From positions 1-64,000 of the forward strand of contig NZ_JACDXX010000017.1 of NCBI RefSeq assembly GCF_020539525.1: DNA of 64,000 bases, read 5' to 3'. The notes under the pieces were generated by a model that was given only the letters and a program-made list of their open reading frames with translations, did no database searches and was not told the DNA's origin. The translations under genes and the position numbers were made by a program. Below, in pieces: positions 1-6,375 of the stretch. This DNA is from Pseudogemmobacter faecipullorum. Lineage in GTDB: Bacteria > Pseudomonadota > Alphaproteobacteria > Rhodobacterales > Rhodobacteraceae. Position 1 is the stretch's first letter. Each line of letters opens with the position of its first letter.

Positions 1-125
1 TCGCAACGTCCGGGAATGGTTTGCCGCCCGCAACCAGTTCGCCATAATGTTCGGCGAGCGCTTCGCCGCTTGAGTATCTGAAACCGCATGGACCGGCCCA
101 GATACACAGACTTCAGGACAGTCCC
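1..125 (+). mobile_element. End of an IS256-family insertion sequence
   Basis: The first 73 bases encode a transposase C-terminus, and the sequence up to about 125 looks like an insertion-sequence end: non-coding DNA closing on a terminal repeat that reads inward GGGACTGTCCTGAAGTC. Immediately right of it, minus-strand coding for a phage portal protein begins in mid-gene, so the element is inserted in that gene. The boundary could be off by one or two bases because of a run of C at 123-126. The rest of the element and the target duplication lie left of the window. Confidence 0.75.
2..73 (+). CDS. IS256-family transposase, C-terminal fragment
   Basis: An open frame from the window edge ends at TGA 71-73 with 23 residues containing VREWFAARNQFAIMFGERF. 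A W-x-x-A-x-NQFAI-x-F-x-xRF tail is the usual end of IS256/mutator-type DDE transposases. The catalytic residues are outside the window. The stop codon is about 50 bases from the putative element end, the usual spacing for this family. Family assignment rests on this tail and the terminal repeat only. Confidence 0.7.
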   Translation, partial: RNVREWFAARNQFAIMFGERFAA

Positions 126-828
126 CGTCTTTGACCATTTGCGCCGATGTTGGGCTCAGCTGCTGGTCGGTCGTGATATAGCCCGGAACCGCCTTGCGCT
201 TACCGTCATCCAGTTGGCGATCTTCCAGCGACAGGGCCAGCTTCAGCACCTTGCCGATCTCGGTGGTGATGTTCAGGCCCTCGATGTCGTTCCAGCGCGA
301 ACAGGTCACCTCAATGAAGTCGCGGCGCGACAGGTTCCGCAGATAACCGAGGCCCGGCACAGTGGCGTCATAGATCACCCTTCCGGTCGGCAGATCCTTC
401 CGCACAAATACCGCGCCATCTTCCATCGGGATCAGCGCGCGAATACGGCCTTTATAACCCCGATGGATGTAAGCCCGACCGACGCCGCGAAACACCGCCC
501 ACATGGTCAGCGTCTCGACAAACTCGACTGGCGTCATCCATTCATTTGGGCCATCCCGGCCACAGAGCCGATCCCAAAGTTCCCCCTCCCGGATGGGCGT
601 CTTGATCGTGCGGCCAAGGCGGTCATGGGTGAGCTCCCCCACCGTGATAGGCAGAGATGAAACACCCTCCGCAATGCGCAGCCCGGCAGCAAGTGCGGCG
701 GTAACCTTCAGCTGTTTTTCGCGCCCGCTGATAAAGCGTTCAGTCAGCTGCTCCTGATAAAAGCGATTCCCTTCGCCCGCGGGATCACCGCTTTTGCGTG
801 AAAAGGGCCAGAGATCGGCAAGATTCAT
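126..828 (-). pseudogene. HK97-type phage portal protein, interrupted by an IS
   Basis: The minus-strand frame starts at ATG 828, overlapping the stop of the large terminase as ATGA. It reads about 234 residues before running into the IS end near 125. The residues resemble the N-terminal half of HK97-family portal proteins: a basic FSRKSG start, an AALAAGLRIAEGVSSLPITV helix/strand and a GYITTDQQLSP segment. Portals form the dodecameric DNA channel at the capsid vertex and normally have about 400 residues, so the C-terminal half is separated by the insertion. Left of the boundary the frame continues in IS sequence with no portal character. Without an intact portal, DNA packaging should fail. 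The remainder of the gene presumably lies beyond the IS, outside the window. Confidence 0.8.
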
Positions 829-2612
829 GTGAACAGCACCCCGGCTTCCATATAGCTGCGCTTGCCCTTGCGCTCAGCTTTCGTGGCGCCCACCCCCATG
901 GCGAGCGCGACCATGCCGTCGATCCGGCCCCGCTGACGCTGCTTGTCGAAAGCCTGGTTGCCTTGACCGTCCGAGATAAGGACGGTGTTCGCAGCGCAGA
1001 CATGCGTCATTTTGTTGTCTTCGATCAGGATCTCACGCTTCAGGATCTTGTCCGTCAGGCGTGAGATGGAATGCGGCATACAGAGCTGCCGCCCCTCAAA
1101 TGCGATCCGCGTGCCCTGGGCATGGGTCACAATCTTAAGTCCGGATCCCTCCGGAAGATCAGGCCCCATAAAGCGCCAGACCTCGAATCCGATCTGCTCA
1201 CAGGCGGCGATGAAATCCGACACATAGGCCGGATCTACCACCAGAGCCTCAACCTTCTGCTTGGCGCACAGCAGGCGTACCTGCTCGGCAACATAGGTGT
1301 AGTCGATCACCTCGCCACGCACAGCTGTGATGTGACCGGCCTTCACATAGGCCTTGTAGGGCGTCCGGTCCTCTGCCTCGCGCCGGTCTAGCCCACCTTC
1401 GGTCGTCCAATACCAGAGCTTGGCAGTCAGACTGTCTTCATCATCGCGCCAGACAGCGGAAAGCGCGGTCAAATCGTTCTTTTTGGACAGATCGAGGGCC
1501 AGAACGCAGGGGATATCCCGCAAAAGCTCGGCAACAATCACGTCCTTCGACTGAACCGCGCGCCAAGCGCTCTCATCCGAAAGCCAGAACCCGGACGACC
1601 CGACCGGGCGACCGAAGTACAGGCGTTCCGTTGCCAACCTCTCAGATGGCATATGCTTTGCCGTCTCAACCCGGCGCCGCACATTCTCGATGGGATATGT
1701 CACCCCAAGAGCTGGCAGCGCCTTGATCCAGCACGCTTCATCCGTGAATGGGTCGTCTTCCTCATCGACCCGGGCGATATAGCTGAACGCGCTATCATCC
1801 TCGATCATCCCGACCGCAACGCGCTGGTAAAACTCGCTGTAATCCGTCCCGACCGCCTGATCCGCCGCCGGGGTATTGGTGCCAAGGATCATCAGCGGAT
1901 CGCCCGGCATCTTGTCGACAGCGGCCTTCCAGAGCTGGATCGCCTTATCCGTCCGCATTTCGTGGACTTCATCCGCAAAGACAGCAATGGGCTTCGGTCC
2001 GGAAATACTGTCCTGCGAAGCCACCGGCAAGAACTTCGCTCCTGCCGCAGGAACCTCGATCTTCCAGGCATTGTCGCCAGTGCCGCGAATAATCACCCGG
2101 CCAAGGCTCTCCAGCGTTGCCCCGTCCTTTCCGGGAATTTCAGCCCTGCACAGCGCAACCGCATCCGAAAAAAGCACCTTCGCCTGATCACGGTCGTTGG
2201 CGATGGCATAGGCTTCGGCTCTGGGAACACCGTTAAAGCCGATCATGTAGAGCCCGATAGCCCCCATCAGAGGGCTTTTGGCCTGTCCCTTTCCGGTCTC
2301 CAGCCAAGCGTGCCGGAACCGGCGCGTGCAGTCCGCATTCCGCCAGCCAAAAAGACTGCCGACGACGAACGTCATCCAGTCCAGCAGGTGGAACGGCTGG
2401 CCCGCCTTGGCTCCGGCAGTCACGGTGAACATGGCCGGGAAGAACCGGAAGGCCCGCTCTGCTTCGACCGGATCAAACCGAAGCCCTCGCTTTGCGCCGT
2501 CAGTTAGGTCTTTCAGATGGCGCTGACACGAAGCCCGGACGAATTTTCCAGCGGTTATCTCGCCCGAAACGACCTTACTGGCGTATGCCGTTGTTGGATC
2601 CAAGGAACTCAT
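825..2612 (-). CDS. Phage terminase large subunit (TerL)
   Basis: This 595-residue protein is the ATP-driven motor and nuclease that cuts and packages phage DNA. It is of the Terminase_1 (HK97/YmfN) type. A Walker A-like motif, ETGKGQAKS, is at about 105-113 and a Walker B stretch, IAVFADEVHE, at about 209-218. The C-terminal nuclease half has ALDLSKKNDLTAL, with metal-binding aspartates, near 370. Length is normal for the family. The start overlaps the end of the small subunit by 38 bases and the stop overlaps the portal start, so the packaging genes form one translationally coupled block. Confidence 0.93.
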   Translation of the reverse strand: MSSLDPTTAYASKVVSGEITAGKFVRASCQRHLKDLTDGAKRGLRFDPVEAERAFRFFPAMFTVTAGAKAGQPFHLLDWMTFVVGSLFGWRNADCTRRFRHAWLETGKGQAKSPLMGAIGLYMIGFNGVPRAEAYAIANDRDQAKVLFSDAVALCRAEIPGKDGATLESLGRVIIRGTGDNAWKIEVPAAGAKFLPVASQDSISGPKPIAVFADEVHEMRTDKAIQLWKAAVDKMPGDPLMILGTNTPAADQAVGTDYSEFYQRVAVGMIEDDSAFSYIARVDEEDDPFTDEACWIKALPALGVTYPIENVRRRVETAKHMPSERLATERLYFGRPVGSSGFWLSDESAWRAVQSKDVIVAELLRDIPCVLALDLSKKNDLTALSAVWRDDEDSLTAKLWYWTTEGGLDRREAEDRTPYKAYVKAGHITAVRGEVIDYTYVAEQVRLLCAKQKVEALVVDPAYVSDFIAACEQIGFEVWRFMGPDLPEGSGLKIVTHAQGTRIAFEGRQLCMPHSISRLTDKILKREILIEDNKMTHVCAANTVLISDGQGNQAFDKQRQRGRIDGMVALAMGVGATKAERKGKRSYMEAGVLFT

Positions 2613-2985
2613 CTGCAGGTGCGCTCCCCTTCGGCGGCTTATCAGCGGCTGGCTGTGGTTGCGCCTCCCCGAACATTGCCTTCTCCAGCTTTAGCATCCG
2701 GTCATTGAGCTTTTCGACCGCGGCCCATTCAAAGCTGAAAACATCGCCGCCATTCGGCCCAACTTTCACCGGGCCATCCTCTGCTGCGCCTGGGTACAAG
2801 GCCTCATATTCGACCCGCGCCCGGACATATCGGTCGGCCCTGGCCAGATTAGCAGCTGTAATAGCCTGGGCCTCGGTCAGCGCCGCAATAACCTCGCGCC
2901 AGAACAGCTTCGCCTGCTCAACCCGCGCCTCATCGCCCCGGAAGATGGCAACGTATCTAGGCGCAACAGGCCTTTTCGGAGCCAT
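2575..2985 (-). CDS. Phage terminase small subunit, P27-like
   Basis: A 136-residue protein directly upstream of TerL, with a good ribosome site (AGGAGG) before ATG 2985. The N-terminus is basic, the centre is helical (VIAALTEAQAITAANLARADRYVRA) and the tail is polar and proline-rich. This fits small terminases of the P27 family, which recognise the packaging site and load TerL. Identification rests on position, size and the A-x-LARADRYVRAR-x-EY-type helix. No catalytic motif is expected. Some 120 G/C-run-rich bases lie upstream, a plausible place for a packaging (cos) site, but none can be proved by eye. Confidence 0.8.
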   Translation of the reverse strand: MAPKRPVAPRYVAIFRGDEARVEQAKLFWREVIAALTEAQAITAANLARADRYVRARVEYEALYPGAAEDGPVKVGPNGGDVFSFEWAAVEKLNDRMLKLEKAMFGEAQPQPAADKPPKGSAPADEFLGSNNGIRQ

Positions 2986-3109
2986 AGAAGAGCCTCCTAT
3001 GTTGGCTTCTGACCCCTACCCCCTTTTCGGGCCGCTCGGAGTGCAAACGAAGGGGGGACGCGGGTCTCTGGAGCCAAGGGGGGGCTTTAAAAATCTGGGG
3101 GGGTGGCCC

Positions 3110-3487
3110 TCACTTCGCCCAAGGATGACCGGGATCAATCGACCGACCATCTTCATCGTGCCCCGCGATGAAGCCGCGATGACTGGCCTCTTGTGCTGCA
3201 CGGTCATGGCACGCTTTACAGACCGCCATCAGGTTTGCCGGATCGGTGAACAGTTGCCAGTCCCCCTTGTGGTCCAGCTTGTGGTGGACGATGGGAGCAT
3301 TGGGCGCGAGATGCCTGCCGATCAGAAGGCTTCCGCATCCCGGCCACTGACAGCGATAGTCATCCCTCGACAGGATCTGCTTGCGAAGGGTGGTCCATGC
3401 CTTGGTATTGTAGAGCGCACGGTGCTCGGGGCGGTGCCGGGTGCCGGGCTGACCTCGCCAGCCGCCGTTAGATTTCTTCACCATCAT
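3110..3487 (-). CDS. HNH endonuclease of the phage packaging cassette
   Basis: About 125 residues with an HNH fold: paired cysteines CQWPGCG, then IVHHKLDHKGDWQLFTDPANLMAVCKACHDR with the catalytic His-His, the Asn and the last zinc-binding CxxC. An HNH gene just before TerS-TerL-portal is typical of HK97-like cos phages, where the HNH protein assists cohesive-end cleavage. The start is uncertain. ATG 3487 or 3484 gives a slight overlap with the upstream gene, but no strong ribosome site is visible. An upstream ATG at 3514 would deepen the overlap. Confidence 0.85.
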   Translation of the reverse strand: MMVKKSNGGWRGQPGTRHRPEHRALYNTKAWTTLRKQILSRDDYRCQWPGCGSLLIGRHLAPNAPIVHHKLDHKGDWQLFTDPANLMAVCKACHDRAAQEASHRGFIAGHDEDGRSIDPGHPWAK

Positions 3488-3653
3488 GAACCAGCGCGAG
3501 GCGACACGGCACATCGATCACGCGCCCAGCCAAGCCGAGCAGCCAGCATGCAACGCTAGTGCGCAGGGTGAAGCTGCGAGGCATGCGCACAGTCAGTGTC
3601 ACACCCTGCATCACATCCTTGTTTGTCAGCTTCAGCGATCCGATTTCAGCCAT
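3468..3653 (-). CDS. Small phage protein of unknown function
   Basis: A 61-residue protein starting at ATG 3653 behind GGAGACG. It begins MAEIGSLKLTNKDVMQGV and has a hydrophobic stretch (TLRTSVACWLLGLAGRVI), then an acidic end. A longer in-frame start exists at 3731 but has no ribosome site and adds atypical sequence. It overlaps the HNH gene and is first in the packaging block, so it is probably co-expressed with it. The central hydrophobic segment suggests a membrane-associated peptide or a helix of an assembly protein. No family is recognised. Confidence 0.55.
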   Translation of the reverse strand: MAEIGSLKLTNKDVMQGVTLTVRMPRSFTLRTSVACWLLGLAGRVIDVPCRLALVHDGEEI

Positions 3654-3746
3654 GGCTCGTCTCCATAAAAGCGCCGGGGCTCTCACCCTAGCCAGTCCAA
3701 CAGGGAGGTGCCCATTGACCCAAGGTCGCAAACTCCCTCAACTGAG

Positions 3747-3762
3747 AAGGTTTGCGAACCTT
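3747..3762. promoter_or_regulatory. 16-bp perfect inverted repeat, operator-like
   Basis: AAGGTT-TGCG-AACCTT is a perfect dyad 22 bases before the next plus-strand start codon (3784) and close to the divergent small gene at 3653. It differs in sequence from the repressor operators at 11.6 kb and 15.7 kb, so another regulator would be needed if it is an operator. A short hairpin in the 5' leader of the plus-strand gene is the alternative. Confidence 0.4.
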
Positions 3763-3783
3763 AACGATTGGGAAGGATCTGTC

Positions 3784-4011
3784 ATGGCACGATACAGCTA
3801 CGTCGCTCGTTGGGAAATTAACGGCGAGGCTTTCTACGAGGCGAGCGAAGTGACAGATGCTCTCTGCGATGGGCAGAAGTCGATTGTGGGAAAAGTGCGC
3901 AGCCAGATAATTGACCGCTACCCCGTTCTGAAAAACTGTGACCCGGGAGCCATCGAAGTTGTGCTTGGCGTTGTCCGCAATGGCAGGGAACACAGACTGA
4001 ATATTCGCTGA
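3784..4011 (+). CDS. Hypothetical phage protein, 75 residues
   Basis: Starts at ATG 3784 after GGAAGGA at good spacing. A longer upstream frame exists but enters the divergent gene's promoter side. It encodes MARYSYVARWEINGEAFYEA... and ends LNIR, a compact alpha/beta-looking protein without membrane helices or recognisable motifs. It faces away from the packaging block and is more AT-rich than the structural genes, consistent with a small accessory gene expressed in the lysogen. A minus-strand frame over the same DNA (to 4140) lacks a ribosome site and is taken as a shadow. Confidence 0.5.
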   Translation: MARYSYVARWEINGEAFYEASEVTDALCDGQKSIVGKVRSQIIDRYPVLKNCDPGAIEVVLGVVRNGREHRLNIR

Positions 4012-4177
4012 AACCTTAGAAGCTTTCTCACTTTTAACCTGAGGTCTCAAAGCTGCAATAAGGTCCTCGAGTACGATGGCATCATCTTGCCTACGACTTT
4101 GACAATCTTTCACCCGGTTGTTGCACGAATCATCCAGCACACCCCTATGATTGATTTTTCACAGGAAGGAGATTGCA

Positions 4178-4402
4178 ATGGGACAGAAATGGACGACTGC
4201 GCATATGCTCGCTTGCCGTGATGCTGAAGGGCAGCTCGCTCGGGTCTATCATCAAATTGATGCTACCGACGGGGATATCGCCCCCGATGAAAGGTTTGTG
4301 CTTGGCAACGGTGAGCTGGTCGAGCGCCTTGAATATCCGTTAGACGCCTACCTGCGGGAAAATGGCGAGACGCTAAGCGGTCCCGGCATCAGCCTAGCCT
4401 GA
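4178..4402 (+). CDS. Hypothetical phage protein, 74 residues
   Basis: ATG 4178 follows AGGAAGGAGA, a strong ribosome site, which decides the start over an upstream in-frame codon. The product begins MGQKWTTAHMLACRDAEG, is acidic and has no transmembrane segment or known motif. It lies downstream of the 3784 gene in the same orientation after about 165 bases, and is closed by the hairpin at 4411-4435. The function is unknown. Confidence 0.6.
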   Translation: MGQKWTTAHMLACRDAEGQLARVYHQIDATDGDIAPDERFVLGNGELVERLEYPLDAYLRENGETLSGPGISLA

Positions 4403-4410
4403 AATAAAGA

Positions 4411-4435
4411 CGCCCGCAGGATTTACCCGCGGGCG
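4411..4435. terminator. Bidirectional hairpin between convergent genes
   Basis: CGCCCGC and GCGGGCG form a 7-bp GC stem around AGGATTTACCC, nine bases past the stop at 4402 and 22 bases before the stop of the convergent gene at 4457. No T-run follows, so it is a weak or factor-assisted terminator. The hairpin at 5008-5034 is built the same way around GCAGGATTT. Confidence 0.5.
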
Positions 4436-4456
4436 CGTCCGGATCTCTGTCAGCCC

Positions 4457-4570
4457 CTAGTCTTCGTTCAGCTGCTTGAGCGGCTGATCCTCGCGCTGAT
4501 CTTTCGCTGGCGGCTTCGGCTTTTGGTCGGGAGAACTAGGTGCCTTTGGCTGCTTCTTTTCCTCTGTCAT
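4457..4570 (-). CDS. Charged, proline/lysine-rich microprotein (37 aa)
   Basis: ATG 4570 is preceded by AGGAGGATCAGCC, an excellent ribosome site. The product starts MTEEKKQPKAPSSPDQKPK and continues with K, P, D, E and Q to an acidic end, so it should be disordered. No homologue is recognised. A second disordered microprotein of different sequence lies at 15273-15443. The ribosome site and clean stop favour a real gene despite its size. Confidence 0.55.
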   Translation of the reverse strand: MTEEKKQPKAPSSPDQKPKPPAKDQREDQPLKQLNED

Positions 4571-4724
4571 TGGCTGATCCTCCTGAGGTTGCTGCTGCAA
4601 CTTCAAAAGATAACCCGAGGCGTTGGGGTTAGTTCCGCAGCCACTACGCCTTGAGGTGCCACAAATCCTTTGCCGACTCAACCTGCGGTAGATCAGGCTG
4701 GCGGGATTAGAGAGGGAGGAGATT

Positions 4725-4904
4725 ATGCGGACTATAAAATTCGACGCCATAGACGCGGTTGCGAAAGAAGCGATGATTTACACGGCTTTGCTGACAGTTT
4801 TGGTAGCGAACGGCCTCGATCAGAGGGAGATTAAAGACATTATAATGCAAGTCAGAGATTTGTCTGACCGAGCCTTCAAACAGCAAAAGTTTCCGCCAGA
4901 CTGA
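4725..4904 (+). CDS. Small hypothetical phage protein (59 aa)
   Basis: ATG 4725 follows GAGGGAGGAGATT, a very strong ribosome site. The 59 residues begin MRTIKFDAIDAVAKEAMIY, then TALLTVLVANGL and a charged helix ending in KQQKFPPD. It is mostly helical and may be amphipathic; no known family. The AT-rich codon use differs from host genes. It is followed by AGCGAG...CTCGCT (4914-4942) and the 5008-5034 hairpin. Confidence 0.6.
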   Translation: MRTIKFDAIDAVAKEAMIYTALLTVLVANGLDQREIKDIIMQVRDLSDRAFKQQKFPPD

Positions 4905-4913
4905 AACACAAAA

Positions 4914-5034
4914 AGCGAGCCGTGGTTTTCCCATGACTCGCTCAAAGTCTGATCCGAGGCGAGGCGTTCCCCCGAAGGTGCATGACTGCCTCCCTCGGAA
5001 TGCAAAACGCCCGGCAGGATTTCTCCTCCGGGCG
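4914..5034. terminator. Two hairpins separating convergent operons
   Basis: AGCGAG (4914-4919) pairs with CTCGCT (4937-4942) around TGGTTTTCCCA. Further on, CGCCCGG (5008-5014) pairs with CCGGGCG (5028-5034). They lie between the plus-strand gene ending at 4904 and the minus-strand gene ending at 5084, where termination from both sides is expected. The second hairpin shares stem and GCAGGATTT loop sequence with the one at 4411-4435. Confidence 0.5.
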
Positions 5035-5083
5035 CACCTATTGCAGCCCCCACTATGTCAAGGGGGCTAGGATTTCGCAAGCC

Positions 5084-5896
5084 CTATCTTGCGATCCACG
5101 GCTTAAGCGGGGGCATATCCAGGGTCAGTTCGATCCCACTCAAGATGCCGAGGCCGTCCAGCTCAGCTCTGATCCACAAGAGCGCGCCATACCAGCCGAG
5201 ATACCGTCGATGCGCGGCGGCGATCTGCGACCCGGTTGGCGTAATGACCACGGGGCAATAGAGCACCGGCTCCTCATGCACCCTGCCCTTGCGACCGATG
5301 CGCCTCTGGATGGGCCAACCCTCGCCGCCGAGGTGCTGAGCATCTTCGGTGATTGACCTCTCGCCGTATCGGTTCGTGCGCATACCGCAGGGCTGGATCC
5401 TCGGGCGGGCGTCTCGCATCCAATCCGGCACGGTCCCGGCCCGGGCGTGCTCAGCCACGAACACCGCCATCTGCCGCCCGCCATGACCAGCAGGCAGGCT
5501 GGCGACCGCTGAGGCGATGATTTCCGCATCCCATGCCGGATCGGATCGGCCGCCGCCATCAATCTCGCAGCCGATGGCGCCGCGCTGCATCATGAGCCAG
5601 ATCCCATCGACGCCCAGGCGCTGCCCGCCAGAGGTCTCGCCAATCTCGTCAAACTCAAGCTGGGCGCGCTCGGTTCCGAATGCCCATTCAAGCGCGCGCT
5701 GGATCGACATGACCCTCTTTACCCCAGCAGAGAGCTGAACGCTGGGGGGTTTGGCCTGTGATCCGGGCTGCCCGACCCGGGCGGGATAATCCGGCACCGC
5801 CTTCAGCGGGGCCACCTTGCGTTGCACGCGCACCACCCGTCCCGCTGCGATTGCCTCATCCCGCAGTCTGATTTCCTCGGGTGTCATTCTGCTCAT
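5084..5896 (-). CDS. Conserved-looking phage protein of unknown function (270 aa)
   Basis: Last gene of the leftward early operon, 15 bases after the gene ending at 5912. The N-terminus is basic (RVVRVQRKVAPLK). The C-terminal part has AAHRRYLGWYGALLWIRAEL and ends DMPPLKPWIAR. The W-Y-G-A-L-L-W helix and PPLKPW tail look like a conserved fold, but I cannot name the family. As the last early gene before the packaging block it could be a late-gene activator or antiterminator. That is positional inference only. No membrane segment or enzyme motif is seen. Confidence 0.7.
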   Translation of the reverse strand: MSRMTPEEIRLRDEAIAAGRVVRVQRKVAPLKAVPDYPARVGQPGSQAKPPSVQLSAGVKRVMSIQRALEWAFGTERAQLEFDEIGETSGGQRLGVDGIWLMMQRGAIGCEIDGGGRSDPAWDAEIIASAVASLPAGHGGRQMAVFVAEHARAGTVPDWMRDARPRIQPCGMRTNRYGERSITEDAQHLGGEGWPIQRRIGRKGRVHEEPVLYCPVVITPTGSQIAAAHRRYLGWYGALLWIRAELDGLGILSGIELTLDMPPLKPWIAR

Positions 5897-5911
5897 CTGT
5901 CCCTCGTTGGT

Positions 5912-6088
5912 CTATTTGCGGTGCCGCTGCTTGCATGCGGCTTTGCCCTTTGCGCGCTTGCTGGTTGGCGCGGTCGGTTTCGGCTGGCTGGGCTTGCGCC
6001 CGGCGGTGTAGCGGGGCTCAGGCTGGGGGCCGAGCAGGTCGGCCAGTGACAGTCCCACGATCTGCGCGGCCATGCGGTTGAAGGTCAT
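5912..6088 (-). CDS. Basic hypothetical phage protein (58 aa)
   Basis: The start at ATG 6088 overlaps the previous stop as ATGA, which favours it over an upstream in-frame start at 6112. It begins MTFNRMAAQIVGLSLADLLG and turns into a very basic K/P/T/R tail ending QRHRK, so it may bind nucleic acid. No family recognised. Confidence 0.55.
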   Translation of the reverse strand: MTFNRMAAQIVGLSLADLLGPQPEPRYTAGRKPSQPKPTAPTSKRAKGKAACKQRHRK

Positions 6089-6372
6089 TTGCCCCACCCC
6101 ATCAGCAGCCACGACAGATGGATCACGCAGACCGCCATCGCCAAGCTGTATGCCAGCATTTTCCTGAATTCGGCTTCCCGGCGCTCAAACCAAACGCTGC
6201 GCTCGGCCAACAGGCCGTGCACCCACTGATCAGCATCAGCGACCCGTTTGCGCTGCTCAATGATCCGAACAAGATCAATTGCGGCCTCCCGGCTCAGTGT
6301 GATTGAAAAGCCTTCCGGGTTCAGCGCGGCAGCCACCCGCAGCCTTTCGGCTAGGCCGAGTTCTTTCCCCAT
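6085..6372 (-). CDS. Hypothetical phage membrane protein (95 aa)
   Basis: A charged helical N-terminal 70 residues (MGKELGLAERLRVAAAL..., with IEQRKRVADADQWVHGLL) is followed by one C-terminal hydrophobic segment, LAYSLAMAVCVIHLSWLLMGW, a plausible tail anchor. It starts four bases after the 581-residue gene and couples to the next. Tail-anchored early phage proteins often act at the host membrane, but nothing here identifies a role. Confidence 0.6.
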   Translation of the reverse strand: MGKELGLAERLRVAAALNPEGFSITLSREAAIDLVRIIEQRKRVADADQWVHGLLAERSVWFERREAEFRKMLAYSLAMAVCVIHLSWLLMGWGK

Positions 6373-6375
6373 CCA

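Noticed and set aside
88-660. 190-residue plus-strand frame at the left end
   Set aside because: It spans the IS end and runs antisense to the portal gene. It has no ribosome site, and its sequence has the composition of a complement-strand shadow.
1653-2507. 284-residue plus-strand frame inside TerL
   Set aside because: Opposite to an intact TerL with recognisable motifs. Long antisense frames are expected in GC-rich coding DNA.
3688-4140. 150-residue minus-strand frame opposite the 3784 gene
   Set aside because: It has no ribosome site and its sequence looks non-protein-like. The plus-strand gene has GGAAGGA and a natural N-terminus.
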